A stretch of DNA of 64,000 bases from Heterobilharzia americana (Eukaryota > Platyhelminthes > Trematoda > Strigeidida > Schistosomatidae), in the NCBI GenBank assembly GCA_944470555.2, contig OX104129.1, positions 65,465,747 to 65,529,746 on the forward strand. Reading direction: 5' to 3'. The notes beneath the pieces were generated by a model. The model searched no databases, was not told the DNA's origin, and saw only the letters and a list, made by a program, of their open reading frames with translations. The translations under genes and the position numbers were made by a program. Positions 1-12,300 of this stretch are shown piece by piece. Every line of letters starts with the position of its first letter. The stretch's first letter is position 1.

Positions 1-120
1 TTTGTCCATATTCATTTAACTGTGGAATTACTCATGACATATTCAATAGCCAACGATATGAAGTAATAATAAACCTTCTTTCCAATGCTGTTAAGTACCT
101 CCACACTTTATATATATATG

Positions 121-488
121 TTTGACTATCTGGGATAGTTGTCGTTTGGCAAACTTGTGTGGGTGCTAGATGAAAACTGAAGATGAAATGTGAATCTGAG
201 CGGGAGTGGGATTCCAACCAGCGAGCTCAGGGCTACCGGCCTTGTGCTTCATGTTCCTCCCATCTAACTGAAGTAGATTTGGATTGGGATGAGAAGAACT
301 GACTGGACAGCCAATGGGAATGCGATCAACCGATAGTAAACCATTACGAATTCCCACGACTGTTGGGCAAAAGCATTGGCTATTGAGGTAAAATTAAGAT
401 CCGGCCAGGATTCCAGTCTCATAGTTCATTTGATAGAGCACTGAGTCGCTAACCCATGGGTCTCTGCTTCGAATCCTGCTGCGCCCCA

Positions 489-489
<1 letters not shown>
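121..489 (+). mobile_element. tRNA-related SINE, TA-flanked (family C)
   Basis: The 3' part (about 420-485) has a tRNA-like A-box region (catagttcatttgatagagc) and a B-box-like ttcgaatcct, then ccccagtatat running into a TA tract. The upstream part (260-400) matches 19300-19450, including ttggattgggatgagaag. The segment at 175-235 is a reversed tRNA-like 3' half, so the element has partly inverted ends like the copy at 9060-9287. No ORF belongs to it. The family name is mine; the class (pol III-type SINE) is inferred from the box motifs. Confidence 0.55.

Positions 490-550
<61 letters not shown>
490..550. repeat. (TA)n microsatellite
   Basis: About 30 TA units directly follow the 3' end of the family C SINE. 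It may be the SINE tail or the insertion target. Confidence 0.95.
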
Positions 551-554
<4 letters not shown>

Positions 555-769
555 ATTTACTCGTCAGTCTTGTGCACACTCGTGTAGTGGGCAAAGTGCC
601 ACATTTATTGTGTAAGATGTAGTGATACTACCTGGCTGACTAAGTCACGGTAGGTGGGACGGGGCACGGACTCGCGATCCCCTTATTGAAACTCATCTCC
701 CGAAGCCAATGAGCCACAGTTCCACATCATGATATATATAATTGTATTTATTTTGAGGGAGTTGTGGGG

Positions 770-950
770 ATTCGGAAATATTTCAAGTTGTTATTCCTCG
801 TAGACTGACACCAGTCGGAGGAACAAAAGAAACTTGGGAGCATTGGACAGCTGTTTCTTCCTAGTATTGGAATCCTCAGCTGTCCAGTGCTGCCAGGTTT
901 CCTTTGTCCCTCCAATTCATGCCAGTCTACGGTGACTAACAACTTGAAAT
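770..950. mobile_element. Hammerhead SINE (family A), short inverted pair
   Basis: A minus-oriented 3' half (about 775-868) abuts a plus-oriented 3' end (about 869-950); the two arms are recognisable reverse complements. On the minus strand the hammerhead core CTGAGGA and GAAA are kept. Stem II reads TTCC/GGAA instead of the usual GTCC/GGAC, so its first base pair changed on both sides. Stem I is lost at the junction. The tRNA-like half is missing. Confidence 0.6.
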
Positions 951-2149
951 TGTATTTATTCTTATCTAACATAAAAGTATAAAGTAATCAACATGTTTTT
1001 GAGTGTTGTCAGCACAATTATAAACTTTTTTTCATAATATTGTCATTATCTATCGATTTCCATTGAAAAGTATCACATAAACTTCAACATGATATGGAGC
1101 GAAATAAAAAACCACCCACCACAGGGATAATATTTTGTTTACTTTCTGTTTCAGACTGCCGCTTTTTGTTTATCTACGGTAATCATGCATATTAAGTGTT
1201 CATTTGTTAGATGAATACTTACCGTTATGTATTCTTCTGACAAGTATTAGGTCTCTAAATTTTTAGATATCGACATTCTTTGTTTACTTATCGATACAGA
1301 GATAAAAACATTAGTATATTAATACTGTTGACTTGGATGAAACAGATGAAACCTGACCGGAATCATCATCTTGTCATTAGGATCATAATCAACTGCAATA
1401 AAGACGACAACGTGGTCATCAACATTACTAGCATCATTATGAATTTCATTGTTTATAATTTGTTTTGTAAACAGTACAAACAACTTACATGTGTTTGAAA
1501 GTTCTTTCTATGTATACATGTTTATGCATCCAGTGAATGTTGTACGCTGTCTACTTCAATGAAATATTTCAAAGACAAATAAACAAACTTGAGTCGTCAA
1601 CACTGAACAACTATTTCACAATACCTTCATGAACTTTTGTTGATATAAATGTGTTTCACTGTTGTCTTTAAAGCTTGTTATGTTAGTCGATGTGATTGAA
1701 TTCATTAACAATAATAGTGATAAATAAACTTGACATTTTGAAAGAGTAATGTCAAAATATGATCATATGGGGAGCTTTTCCTGACGAATAGATATGTCAG
1801 TTAACAAGATTATAAGAATATTCATTTTTATTTACTTGGTGATATAAGAAAAATATTCACAAAGTTCAATTTGACGAGTATTTAAAACATATACACTAAA
1901 GTAGAATAACTCTGCTGTTTCAAATCCAGTGTGACACAGGATTTCTTTCGACCTCAACAGTTATCTACTCAAATTGAATGACAAGTAATCATTTCTAGAA
2001 AGACTATGGTCACATAAATGGGATTGGACTATGACATTAGGTACCGATTTTTAACTTATCATTTGATAAGTTAATAATGATTATTTCCTTAAAGAAGCTG
2101 GAGCTAAATTTCTTCACAAAATACAATTTTTCAAGTTGGTATTCATTAA
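951..2149. other. AT-rich DNA, nothing recognised
   Basis: Non-repetitive AT-rich sequence. The 72-codon open stretch at 1280-1498 has no recognisable domain, and its Ile/Asn-rich composition fits chance opening in AT-rich DNA. Confidence 0.4.
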
Positions 2150-2262
2150 GGACTGAAATAATTTGGGGAACCGTCGAGATCCCAGGAGCACTAGCATAAC
2201 TACTTCATCCTAGTAAGGAACTCCTCAACAGAGTATGGCCATAACCTCGCCAAGGATATAGG
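2150..2262 (-). mobile_element. Decayed family A SINE, 3' part
   Basis: The minus-strand remnant retains ggagcactag and a degraded hammerhead region (cttcatcctagtaaggaact) but no intact core. The following 2263-2730 is more GC-rich and could be an unassigned repeat; I cannot place it. Confidence 0.45.
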
Positions 2263-2730
2263 TAGGGACTTTCAAGTTTGAAGGTGAGCATACAAACTTT
2301 GAGCCAGTTGGTTGGAATGTAGTGGTTTATATTTTCATACTTCTTTCAAATCACTATCTAGCCTGAACTTCATTCGGCACCGTCACTGATAACCAATCAA
2401 GTACGTCGTGATTCTGAGACTACCGGCTTGGTGGCCACAATTCAAAGATGCTCGATAGAATTCGATCAGCACTCAGAACTAGACAACATAAAGCTTGTTA
2501 CCCTCCAGTGACTAACCATTATACACAATTCAGTACTACAGGAGGTTGGTTGCAGCCCAAACACCTCAGTGGAAATGTCTGCAGTTGCTGCACTGGATGA
2601 CGTGGGTTGGAGTTACAGGTTGGACGTCAGTTGCGTCGAGGTTGTAGATGTGACTTGCTGAGGAATGCCAAATAGCAAGAAACCTAGGTCTAACGTGGCT
2701 TTCTATCGATTGACTTCAACCAACTAATAT

Positions 2731-4120
2731 ACTATCAACGCGTTGAATTTTGAAAGTCTCTCTGAGTCTCTCAGAATATTGAAGTAAAATATAACCCTTT
2801 TAGGAAATGAATATCGTCGGTTATGAGTAATGGTTATCACTCGAAGTATGTGTAGTCAATTTCAATGGAAGGAAATCCTAGAATTCGCCTTTCTCGATAC
2901 TGTAACTTTTCAATAACCAAAGTCTACTTTACTTGGAAAAACAGTACTATGCACCGACAGCATTGATAGTATTATCAGTTACTTGAGTCTAACCCTTATA
3001 AGAAATAGGGTAAGATGTTTTTCATCAAACTTCCACTTCATTATGAAGTTAAAAGGGAGTATTTTATTTGATCCGAAATATTTTTATTTGGTTGAAGAGA
3101 ATATGAATCCTGGCAAATAGTTAACTAACAAATAAACAAGCCGGTACCCAATAGTACAACACGAAAATACTCAAAACAACAACAATCACAAGAGAGAAAC
3201 ATTTAAAACTGAATATAAACAACATTGTTATGATAATTATTATTCAAAATATCTAGAACAACAAAGAAAGAATAAAAAATGGGCAAAGAAAACTAGAAAA
3301 AACAACATTTTCTTTGAATGAAAAAAACAACCTTGAATTATTTACATTTTTATTTATGTTTACAAAGTCGGTAAGATCAAAGTAATAATATTTAGGCCTA
3401 TATTATATACATAGTAAACACTTTATTTAGAATACACATGCTAACATAAATTTCAAATTTATGCTGTACATCTCTTCTCAATATAACTATGCCTTAACAT
3501 ACTTAAGCGTACTCATATGCGCATGTACCGCTCGTGTGATTGAAGTCATTATTGTACAAAATAAAAGTTGATTGTAAGTACAATAATATGCATATGTGTA
3601 CACTATTAATTGTTCTTCAGGGAGTATATACAGTAGTGATATTAGTGATACAATTAATGATAAGGTTATAAGACCACACTCTCATGAGTAGAATGTTTAT
3701 CGTATTATTTACAACGGGGGTTCTGTATTCAAATTGATAAATGGGTACATAGTAAACGCAGAATAGAGACTGAAGTCAACGGATGATAGGGGCTGGGGAG
3801 GGGGAATTGAATGAAACATTTTTACACATAGAATAAACAACACTATGATAAATTTTAGGCGTAGGGGAGAGAATAAAGTTGATTTTTAATACTAGAAAGT
3901 AATTAAATTTAACTACATCGATTGTATACACATAAATGCACATTTGTATAAATAAGCAAACTAATTAATGAATATATTATTCATTAATTGACTAGAATGA
4001 AAACACTGACCTCACTTAATTGTAAGCATAATCTAATAATTGGATAATAACTAAGACTGTATTTTTCTAATTTCATATGATAACTATGTATTTATTTTTG
4101 GGTTATTGCAGAGTTTATTT
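2731..4120. other. AT-rich DNA, nothing recognised
   Basis: A-rich stretches (3120-3340) and otherwise unique-looking AT-rich DNA. No ORF, RNA gene or repeat copy is supported. Confidence 0.4.
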
Positions 4121-4124
4121 ATTC

Positions 4125-4405
4125 CAGGATAACACTCATCACGGACCGATATTAGTTGGAGGACATTTGAAAACCTGGTAGCTTTGGACAGGTGTTTCGT
4201 CCTAGTATGGGACTCTTCAGCTGTAGGCACCCAACATACCACCATTGAGTCAGAGTACAATGGTTTACTATATCCTAATTCTATGAGTTCGTGACATATG
4301 ACAACTATCCACCAAAGTAATCTCTTGGCATCCTGTTCACTTCCGACTCCTGGTTAACCCCATAGGTCACAGCTTTTTATTGGAGCTTTGGGATATCCAT
4401 GACGA
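4125..4405 (-). mobile_element. Family A hammerhead SINE, near full-length, diverged
   Basis: Reading the minus strand gives the 5' region (shared with the loop of the 25.4-26.0 kb palindrome), the tRNA-like part, then the hammerhead around 4187-4235. The core reads CTGAAGA with GAAA and GTC, all allowed, but stem I (CTACAG against CCAAAG) no longer pairs. A diverged, probably dead copy. Confidence 0.6.
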
Positions 4406-4689
4406 AACATGTCACTATGAGTAATAGATACGTATTCAACTTGAGGTTAATGGAGATTTTAATTCTAAGGTACTAATCATCACTAATATAAGATTAAAAC
4501 TTGGGCATTGTGGTAAATTGTAATTCCATTTCTAGTCTGTTTATTAGAAATGTCATATAAACTGAAGGAACAGTATCATTTACTGCATTACGTCATTTTG
4601 GACACAATTTATTCATATCAAGTAAATAACTCCCCAACATCGACACAGATTTTATATATTCCTAATTTTCCCTCCTTCTCTGTGATGAC

Positions 4690-5010
4690 AAGGGTAGTAG
4701 AATCTTTCATATTTCTGGGACAGGGGCAGAATCATTTCTATTACTGCATGTATTCAGTGTTGGTTTGATAAACCAAGATTCGGTTGTCAGTCTCTCCCTC
4801 CACCCAACTAAGTTACTTTTCAACACTGTTGCTCTGTTCCACCCTACTGAGTGATTGTGTGTAATTGCATGCAGAGCTATACCCCAGCTTTTCTCTAATC
4901 TTTCTTATCTAATTAAGATCTACTAATCTTGATTTAGCTATGCCCCTGTGCACTGTTATTCTGATGGACTGTGGTTGACTACTTTGACCTATGTATTTGA
5001 CCCGGCAGTC
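4690..5010 (+). repeat. Unassigned dispersed repeat (family D), copy 1
   Basis: About 320 bp that aligns colinearly with 38275-38600. Shared anchors include tagtagaat, catatttctgg, tgtcagtctctccctcc/tgtcaatctctgcctcc, gattgtgtgtaa/gttgtatgtaa and tgatttagcta. No ORF, tRNA boxes or terminal repeats were seen. It may be a decayed transposon segment. Confidence 0.55.
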
Positions 5011-5079
5011 ATTCTAAGGGATTTGGTGAACCGGATTATTTTGCCCAGTTGCATCGATAGGATTTTTTAAACATACAAA

Positions 5080-6010
<931 letters not shown>

Positions 6011-7089
6011 TAATAATGAACAAGTAACAGTAGAATTATTATTAATGACACTTGTATTACTACTACTACCACTGCTTATGTTCTTCTGTCAATTTCTTAC
6101 GAATTTATTTATAAATCTAGGTGAGTAATTTTTGAGACGCAAGGTATTCTTGATGTGTCTGATTTCTTGTCATAGATTTTCTGGTCTACTGTGATATATA
6201 CTCATACCGAAAGTAATCAACAAGTTGTGATACCAGTCTAGTATTATTCAAAAAGGCAGGTGTTCTTCAGTTTTTAGGAATAAAGAAAATAGATTAAATA
6301 ACTCATGGTAATCCGTTCCAATTGGAGTACTTTGGTGGTACATACTCACTTCGAAAACATAGACAAAAACTGGTAAGACTACACACTGGCACTGTTTGAC
6401 TAGTAGACAACTTGGTGCAAGCAATTGAATTCTAAATGTGGAATATTCAATTCTGTTCTACTTTTTTGAACTTTTCTGATAATGTTCGTTTAGAGTAATG
6501 GTTTAAGACAATAAGAATAAAGGTCTAAGGAACCAACTGGAATCGTGATTATGATACAATATGTCAGTATGAGTTCTTCTATTAACCTACAATAAGGTAC
6601 TGAAAATAGAATGAAATAATCCAGTCATACTTCTGAGGATACACTGGATGGCACTTCAAATGCTCTGTATGGGTTCACAGTCATAACAGAAACTCAATAC
6701 TTCCATATCATCTTCCAGATAAGCTATGATATATGTTGAATATCAAATTCAAAACTTATCTTAATTGAAGCTGAGACATCATAGAAAATGGCTAAAAGAT
6801 TTCAAAGGCTTTAGAGGTTGTTAAACAAAAGTTTGCTATGATTTTCAGTTTAAGGCTTTAAATTACTTCCCAATCGTTATACTTAGAAACTTGGAGCAGA
6901 AACACTTTATTAATCAAGTGATTATGTAGAGGATCATAGATGATTTACACAAAAATTCTCATCAGCACAGAGTTTCCATTATTATACTCAAACCTGTCAC
7001 TGGGTATAACTTTTCGAAGTTTAACATGGTCGGTAAACATAAGAATGGAAACAGATTTGGTTCTCATGGGTAATTATTTGGCGTAAAAC
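6011..7089. other. AT-rich DNA, nothing recognised
   Basis: No repeat copy, ORF or RNA gene could be supported in this stretch. Confidence 0.4.
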
Positions 7090-7470
7090 AGTTAGAGAAG
7101 GTCTGGAAGGTCATCATAAGAAGTGTCATACTTCACTGCATACCAGAAGAATAAAACTTCGTTGACTTTTACTCTCTACCTTTTGTCACTAAGATGTTAC
7201 TTAATCCAGCCTCTTAACCTACCTATCAACCAATAAGCTCTTAAGTTTTGCCTTTATTCCTTGAAACAAAACCATGTCAAATGCCTTACTCAAAGCTACG
7301 TTAATAAATCAACGAATATACTTTCATCGTTGACTACTGCTCAGTTTTCTTTTACTATGGTATAGCTTTTCAACAAACAGCGGTTACACGAAATACCACG
7401 TTATTTTACAACGAAAACCATATCTTCTTCTACCTATTCTAAGACATAATTATGGATGATTTGGTCAACA
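7090..7470 (-). mobile_element. Decayed CR1-like (SR1-type) reverse transcriptase fragment
   Basis: The minus strand reads SKAFDMV (RT motif A surroundings) followed by a broken KAKLKSLL...RLD...RVESK pattern. This matches the motif A to B interval of CR1-clade RTs such as schistosome SR1. It has several stops and frameshifts and no endonuclease part. Assignment rests on this short motif run only. Confidence 0.45.
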
Positions 7471-8128
7471 ACTTCACAACGACGTAGGTCAAAATTATAG
7501 AATGACAGCGTCATCAACTACATATACCGTATGATTGAAAACAGAATACTTCTAGTCTTTGGTAAACTTCGCTTGTTTTTGTGGCTTACAAATGACATAA
7601 ACATCAGTTCGACAATGATTTATGTTGTTGCAATTAATAATTAAAAGTGTAGCTCATCTGAAATTGTCGAAAGTGAATACGTGCAGTAATTGCAACTCAG
7701 TTTTTTTTCATTGAGCACTGACTCCTACCTAAATTCAAAATAATTGCCAGACAGTAACTTCACTTTTCAATGAAAATTGACTGTGGATAGAGACTTGGTT
7801 GGAGTTGTGGCTCATTGGTTCATAGAGTTGAATTTAAACCATCAATTCATGTGTTCGAACCCCACTGCAACCAAGTAGTATCTTTAGTCTTCACGCAATA
7901 GATGTGGGTTATTGTCTACTGCACGAATGTATATAAGGTTGATAAGTACATATGCATTGCGAATACCTAAGACGATTTTTTGTGAAATAGTAGCGCTGAA
8001 ATAGCTTCGATCCCTAAACCTCCTCCACTTATACACTAAAATAATCTAGTGTGATAACACTGAAGGTCGTTGTAAAGCTGCCTCTGAGATATTGCTGCAA
8101 ATTTTATGATTAGTGTCGCAAAATAATG

Positions 8129-8142
8129 TTAAGTTTTATTGT
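8129..8142 (+). repeat. Target site duplication, left copy
   Basis: The 14-mer ttaagttttattgt is repeated exactly at 8785-8798 and flanks the whole inverted SINE dimer. Confidence 0.75.
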
Positions 8143-8190
8143 TATTCATCGAAGGCTGACATCAGTTGGAGGAACAAAGGAAACCTGGGA

Positions 8191-8236
8191 GCACTGGACA
8201 GCTGTTTCGTCCTAGTATGGGACTCCTCAGCAGTGC
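8191..8236 (-). ncRNA. Type I hammerhead ribozyme motif (SINE A, left arm)
   Basis: Minus strand: stem I GCACTG pairs perfectly with CAGTGC, core CTGAGGA, stem II GTCC/GGAC, GAAA, and a minimal stem III in ACAGCTGT before the GTC cleavage triplet. All conserved hammerhead positions visible to me are present. Stem III is so short that activity as a dimer is likely, as known for other hammerheads with tiny stem III. Confidence 0.85.
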
Positions 8237-8648
8237 GCACCCACGACCCCACCAGCAGGGATCGAACCCGCGACCTTCAGGTTCCGCGACCAGCGCGTTA
8301 CCATTGAGCCACTGGGTCAGAATCCAATGCTCCATATTTCCAACTTCTGTTAGTTCACGATTTCCACAACCCCCTCAAAATTTAATTGAACTAGTGCTCG
8401 TTGGTGACTAGCTTCGAGAAGTATTCCCGAAGTTCCAATGACAAGTCGTGACCGGTGGAGTCAAAGCCTGATGGCCGTGAGGACAAATACTCAACGATGA
8501 CATTGGGTGGCGGTTTGCGCTATATCGTGAACTAACAGAAGTTGGAAATATGGAGCATTGGATTCTGACCCAGTGGCTCAATGGTAACGCGCTGGTCGCG
8601 GAACCTGAAGGTCGCGGGTTCGATCCCTGCTGGTGGGGTCGTGGGTGC

Positions 8649-8694
8649 GCACTGCTGAGGAGTCCCATACTAGGACGAAACAGCTGTCCAGTGC
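8649..8694 (+). ncRNA. Type I hammerhead ribozyme motif (SINE A, right arm)
   Basis: Plus-strand counterpart of 8191-8236. Stem I 8649-8654/8689-8694, CTGAGGA 8655-8661, stem II within 8662-8676, GAAA 8677-8680, palindromic stem III segment 8681-8687, cleavage expected after C8688. Intact by inspection. Confidence 0.85.
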
Positions 8695-8784
8695 TCCCAG
8701 GTTTCCTTTGTTCCTCCAACTGATGTCAGTCTTCGATGAATAACAACTTGAAATATTTCCAAATCTCCACAACCCCCTCAAAAT

Positions 8785-8798
8785 TTAAGTTTTATTGT
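8785..8798 (+). repeat. Target site duplication, right copy
   Basis: Exact copy of 8129-8142; the flanking bases on both sides differ, so the duplication is 14 bp. Confidence 0.75.
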
Positions 8799-8959
8799 AT
8801 TGAAATCTCAACTGATCAGAACGGTTTATGGCCTGGATATACGTCGAAGAAGGAAATTTCATACGTTTACATTCACTTAGCTATGAAATAAGGGCAGTTG
8901 TAATAACTTCAAAAGTTACCGTTTTCTTCATCTTCAAGAGTAAAATTTCGGACAGCTAG

Positions 8960-8964
<5 letters not shown>

Positions 8965-9046
<82 letters not shown>
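8965..9046. repeat. (TA)n microsatellite
   Basis: About 41 TA units ending just before the family C SINE at 9047. Confidence 0.97.
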
Positions 9047-9049
<3 letters not shown>

Positions 9050-9275
9050 ATCATTCGACTACCTGAGATAGCTGTAGCTTGGCAGACTTGTGTTCATATT
9101 GGGCGATGATTGAAGGTGAGATGAAACTTTGGACCGTGGACGGATTCGAACCAGCAACTACCGGGTTTCTGCCACTCGTAGCTCAGTTGGTACAGTATGG
9201 AGTCGGAAACCCGGTGCTCGCTGGTTCGAATCCGGCCGTGGTCCGAACATTCATCTCACCTTGAATCATCACCCA

Positions 9276-9287
<12 letters not shown>
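9047..9287 (+). mobile_element. tRNA-related SINE (family C) with inverted ends, between two TA tracts
   Basis: The plus strand carries A box tagctcagttgg (9179-9190) and B box ggttcgaatcc (9223-9233), both good matches to pol III internal promoters. The 3' half of the tRNA-like unit plus tail (9205-9275) is also present upstream in reverse (9102-9170). TA tracts lie on both sides (8965-9046 and 9276-9311). It is not called as a tRNA gene because no acceptor stem closes and no anticodon loop is clear. Confidence 0.7.

Positions 9288-9311
<24 letters not shown>
9276..9311. repeat. (TA)n microsatellite
   Basis: About 17 TA units forming the 3' tail or flank of the family C SINE. Confidence 0.93.
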
Positions 9312-9314
<3 letters not shown>

Positions 9315-9365
9315 TTTGGCTTTTACGTAGAATATTAGAGCCTAAAGTACTCATTTATATTATTT

Positions 9366-9378
9366 ATTGTTTATAAGC
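9366..9378 (+). repeat. RTE target site duplication, left copy
   Basis: attgtttataagc, repeated exactly at 12601-12613, brackets the full-length RTE element. Confidence 0.85.
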
Positions 9379-12300
9379 AACCTCGCCTGGTTAACTAGTT
9401 TACTAGTTACTAGCCGGTCCTAAGCCCGGGTAAAGAGGGAAGGTTGGGCATAGGGCTAGCAACCCTACCCCGTAAAACAAATCTAACCGCTAAAGAAACT
9501 TCAAAGCACAAACAAAATATAAAAAATGAAAACAAACTTATACCCCGCTGGAATCGGAGAGGCGAAATGACGCCAGTTGGTGAAAGCCTTCGGGAAGCCA
9601 ATTGGCCGATGTGTCTTCTCTCGATGAAAGCGAAAGTAAACGTGGGGACATGGAATGTCCGCACGATGTTTGAACCCAGTAAGGCAGCCCAGATTGCAAA
9701 GGAGATGAGAAGGTATAACATCGAAGTGCTTGGGATTTGCGAAAGCAGATGGAATGGGAGTGGACTCTCCAAACTGTCAACTGGAGAATCAATAATCTAC
9801 TCCGGTCACCCAGACGCCAACCACGAGCACACTGAGGGAGTGGCTATCATGATGTCCTCAAGAGCATCGAAGGCTCTCATGCAGTGGGAACCAATCTCCT
9901 CCAGGATCATGACAGCAAGGTTCAACTCAAAAGGAAGAAAGGTCACAATCATACAATGTTATGCACCTACAAATAATGCAGAGCAAGAGAAAAAGGAGGA
10001 TTTCTACAGACAACTTCAATCAACACTGGACAAGACGTCAGTTGGCGATATCAAAATTCTAATGGGCGACATGAATGCCAAACTGGGAGGGGACAATACG
10101 GGAAGAGAACTAACCATGGGTCGAGAGGCGCTAGGTGAAATGAATGAGAATGGAGAATTGTTTGCAGAATTCTGTGCATTCAACGATTTGGTGATTGGAG
10201 GCAGTGTGTTCAGGCACAAGGATATCCACAAAGCGACATGGACTTCACCAGATGGACACACTAAAAATCAAATCGACTTTATCTCAATCTCAAGAAAATG
10301 GAGACGCAGTCTACTTAACACAAGGTCAAGAAGAGGAGCAGATGTAGGTTCAGACCACTATCTAGTGCAAGGAACCTTCCAAATCAAGTTAAAAGCCTTC
10401 AAGGAAGCTGGTGATAGACCTCAATTCAAGTACAACACTCGGAAACTGAAGGATGAAACTACAAAGGAGATCTTCAAAGCAGCCATCAAGACAAAATGGG
10501 AGACGTCGAGGGACATCCCTGAAGAAACCTGTGTGGAAGAACACTGGAAGTCTTTGAAAGCTGTGTGGAAAGAAACCTGCACAGCCGTATTAGGAAGGAA
10601 GAAGAAAGAAGACAAGGAATGGATCTCGACGGATACCTGGAAGCTGATAGAGGAGAGGAGGATGGTGAAGCAGAAGATAAACCAGTGCAAGGATGCTCAA
10701 CGACAAGAGGAACTGAGCACAATGTATAAAACACTGGACAAAGAAGTGAAGAAGAGTGCACGCAAAGACAAAAGACACTTCTACGACACACTGGCAAGTG
10801 AAGCAGAACAGGCTGCAGGTAAGAGAGACCTGACGACATTGTATCAAATAACCAGGTTGCTATCAGGGAAGAGACCAACACAGATGAAACCAATAAAAGA
10901 TGAAGAAGGAAATTTAATTACAAAAGAAGAGAAACAGAGGAAACGATGGGCCGACCACTTCAAGAAGCTCTTGAATCGACCACCACCTGCACTTCGTCCA
11001 GAAATACCACCTGCAGCCGCTGAATTACAAGTGAACATAAATCCCCCAACGAAAATGGAAGTCCTGAACGCCATAAAGCTACTGAAAGGTGGGAAAGCAG
11101 CAGGACCAGATGGAATACCGCCAGAAGCACTGAGAACAGATGCAGAGACAACAGCGGACATGCTCACACCACTATTGCAGAAGGTGTGGAAGGAAGAGAA
11201 GGTACCTGACGATTGGAAGAAGGGTTACCTTGTCAAACTGCCGAAGAAGGGAGACCTCAGTGCTTGCAAGAACTGGCGCGGAATCACTCTCCTGTCCACC
11301 CCAAGTAAAATATTAAGCCGCATCATCCTGGAGAGGCTTAAAGACGCACTGGATTCAAAACTGCGACCGGAACAGGCAGGCTTCAGGAAGTACAAATCAT
11401 GTGCTGACCAAATTGCAACGCTTCGTATCATCATAGAACAGAGCGTAGAATGGCAATCAGCTCTATACCTCAACTTCATCGACTTTGAGAAGGCCTTTGA
11501 CAGCGTCGACCGAGAAGTAATTTGGAAACTGCTTCAATACTACGGAGTACCGCAAACCTTTATCCGCCTCATTCAACAACTATATGAAGATGCCACATGC
11601 CAAGTAATCCACAATGGGAAGCTCAGTGATGCCTTTGAAGTGAAGACAGGAGTGAAACAAGGTTGCCTACTATCCCCCATGATATTCCTTATTGTGGTGG
11701 ACTGGATCATGCAGCAAACAGTAGGCAGCGAGAAGAGGGGGATACACTGGACGACGGAAAAGAACCTAGAAGACTTGGATTTCGCCGATGACTTGTGCCT
11801 AATGTCACATAAACTTGAAGATCTGCAGGCAAAAACTAACAAGTTGACAGAAGAGGCAGCTAAGACGGGACTTCAGGTGAATATAGAGAAGACAGAAGTG
11901 ATGAAGATACCGCACCACCACCATCAACAACAACAACAAACTCCAATCACCGTCAACGGGAGAAACTTGAAGGAAGTAACCTCCTTCACTTATCTAGGAA
12001 GCACTGTTTCAACTACAGGCGGGACGGACGAGGACGTCAAAGTCAGAATCGGAAAAGCAAGACAGGCGTTCATTAGCCTGAAACCAGTGTGGAGATCTTC
12101 TGCACTCAGCATGCGGAACAAGATACGGATTTTCAACACCAACGTCAAGTCAGTGCTCTTGTATGGCTCAGAGACTTGGCGCGCCACGAAAGGTATTTCC
12201 AATAAACTACAGACATTCATCAACAACTGCTTACGCTCGTTGCTGAAGATCAGATGGCCAGAAAAAATAAGCAACAAGGAACTCTGGGAACGAAGCAACC

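Larger units (their letters stand above)
8143..8784. mobile_element. Inverted dimer of hammerhead SINE A, 642 bp
   Basis: The left arm (8143-8366) is minus-oriented, the right arm (8528-8745) plus-oriented, and they are nearly perfect reverse complements around a central segment of about 160 bp. Each arm has a tRNA-like head: on the plus arm A box tggctcaatgg (8574-8584) and B box ggttcgatcc (8617-8626), followed by a hammerhead. A unique tail, ending cccctcaaaatt, is on the right. An exact 14-bp duplication outside both arms indicates insertion as one unit. The central segment recurs at 55297-55445, so it belongs to the element. The short ORFs over it are not proteins. Confidence 0.85.

Noticed and set aside
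1280..1498. 72-codon ORF near the window start
   Set aside because: Ile/Asn-rich composition, no splice or promoter context, and no recognisable family.
8113..8781. ORFs of 64-103 codons over the 8.1-8.8 kb region
   Set aside because: They are translations of the SINE A inverted dimer; the same peptide appears from both arms because the arms are reverse complements.
9177..9240. A genuine tRNA gene
   Set aside because: A and B boxes are good, but the acceptor stem does not close, no clear anticodon loop is formed, and the unit continues into a SINE body with inverted ends.
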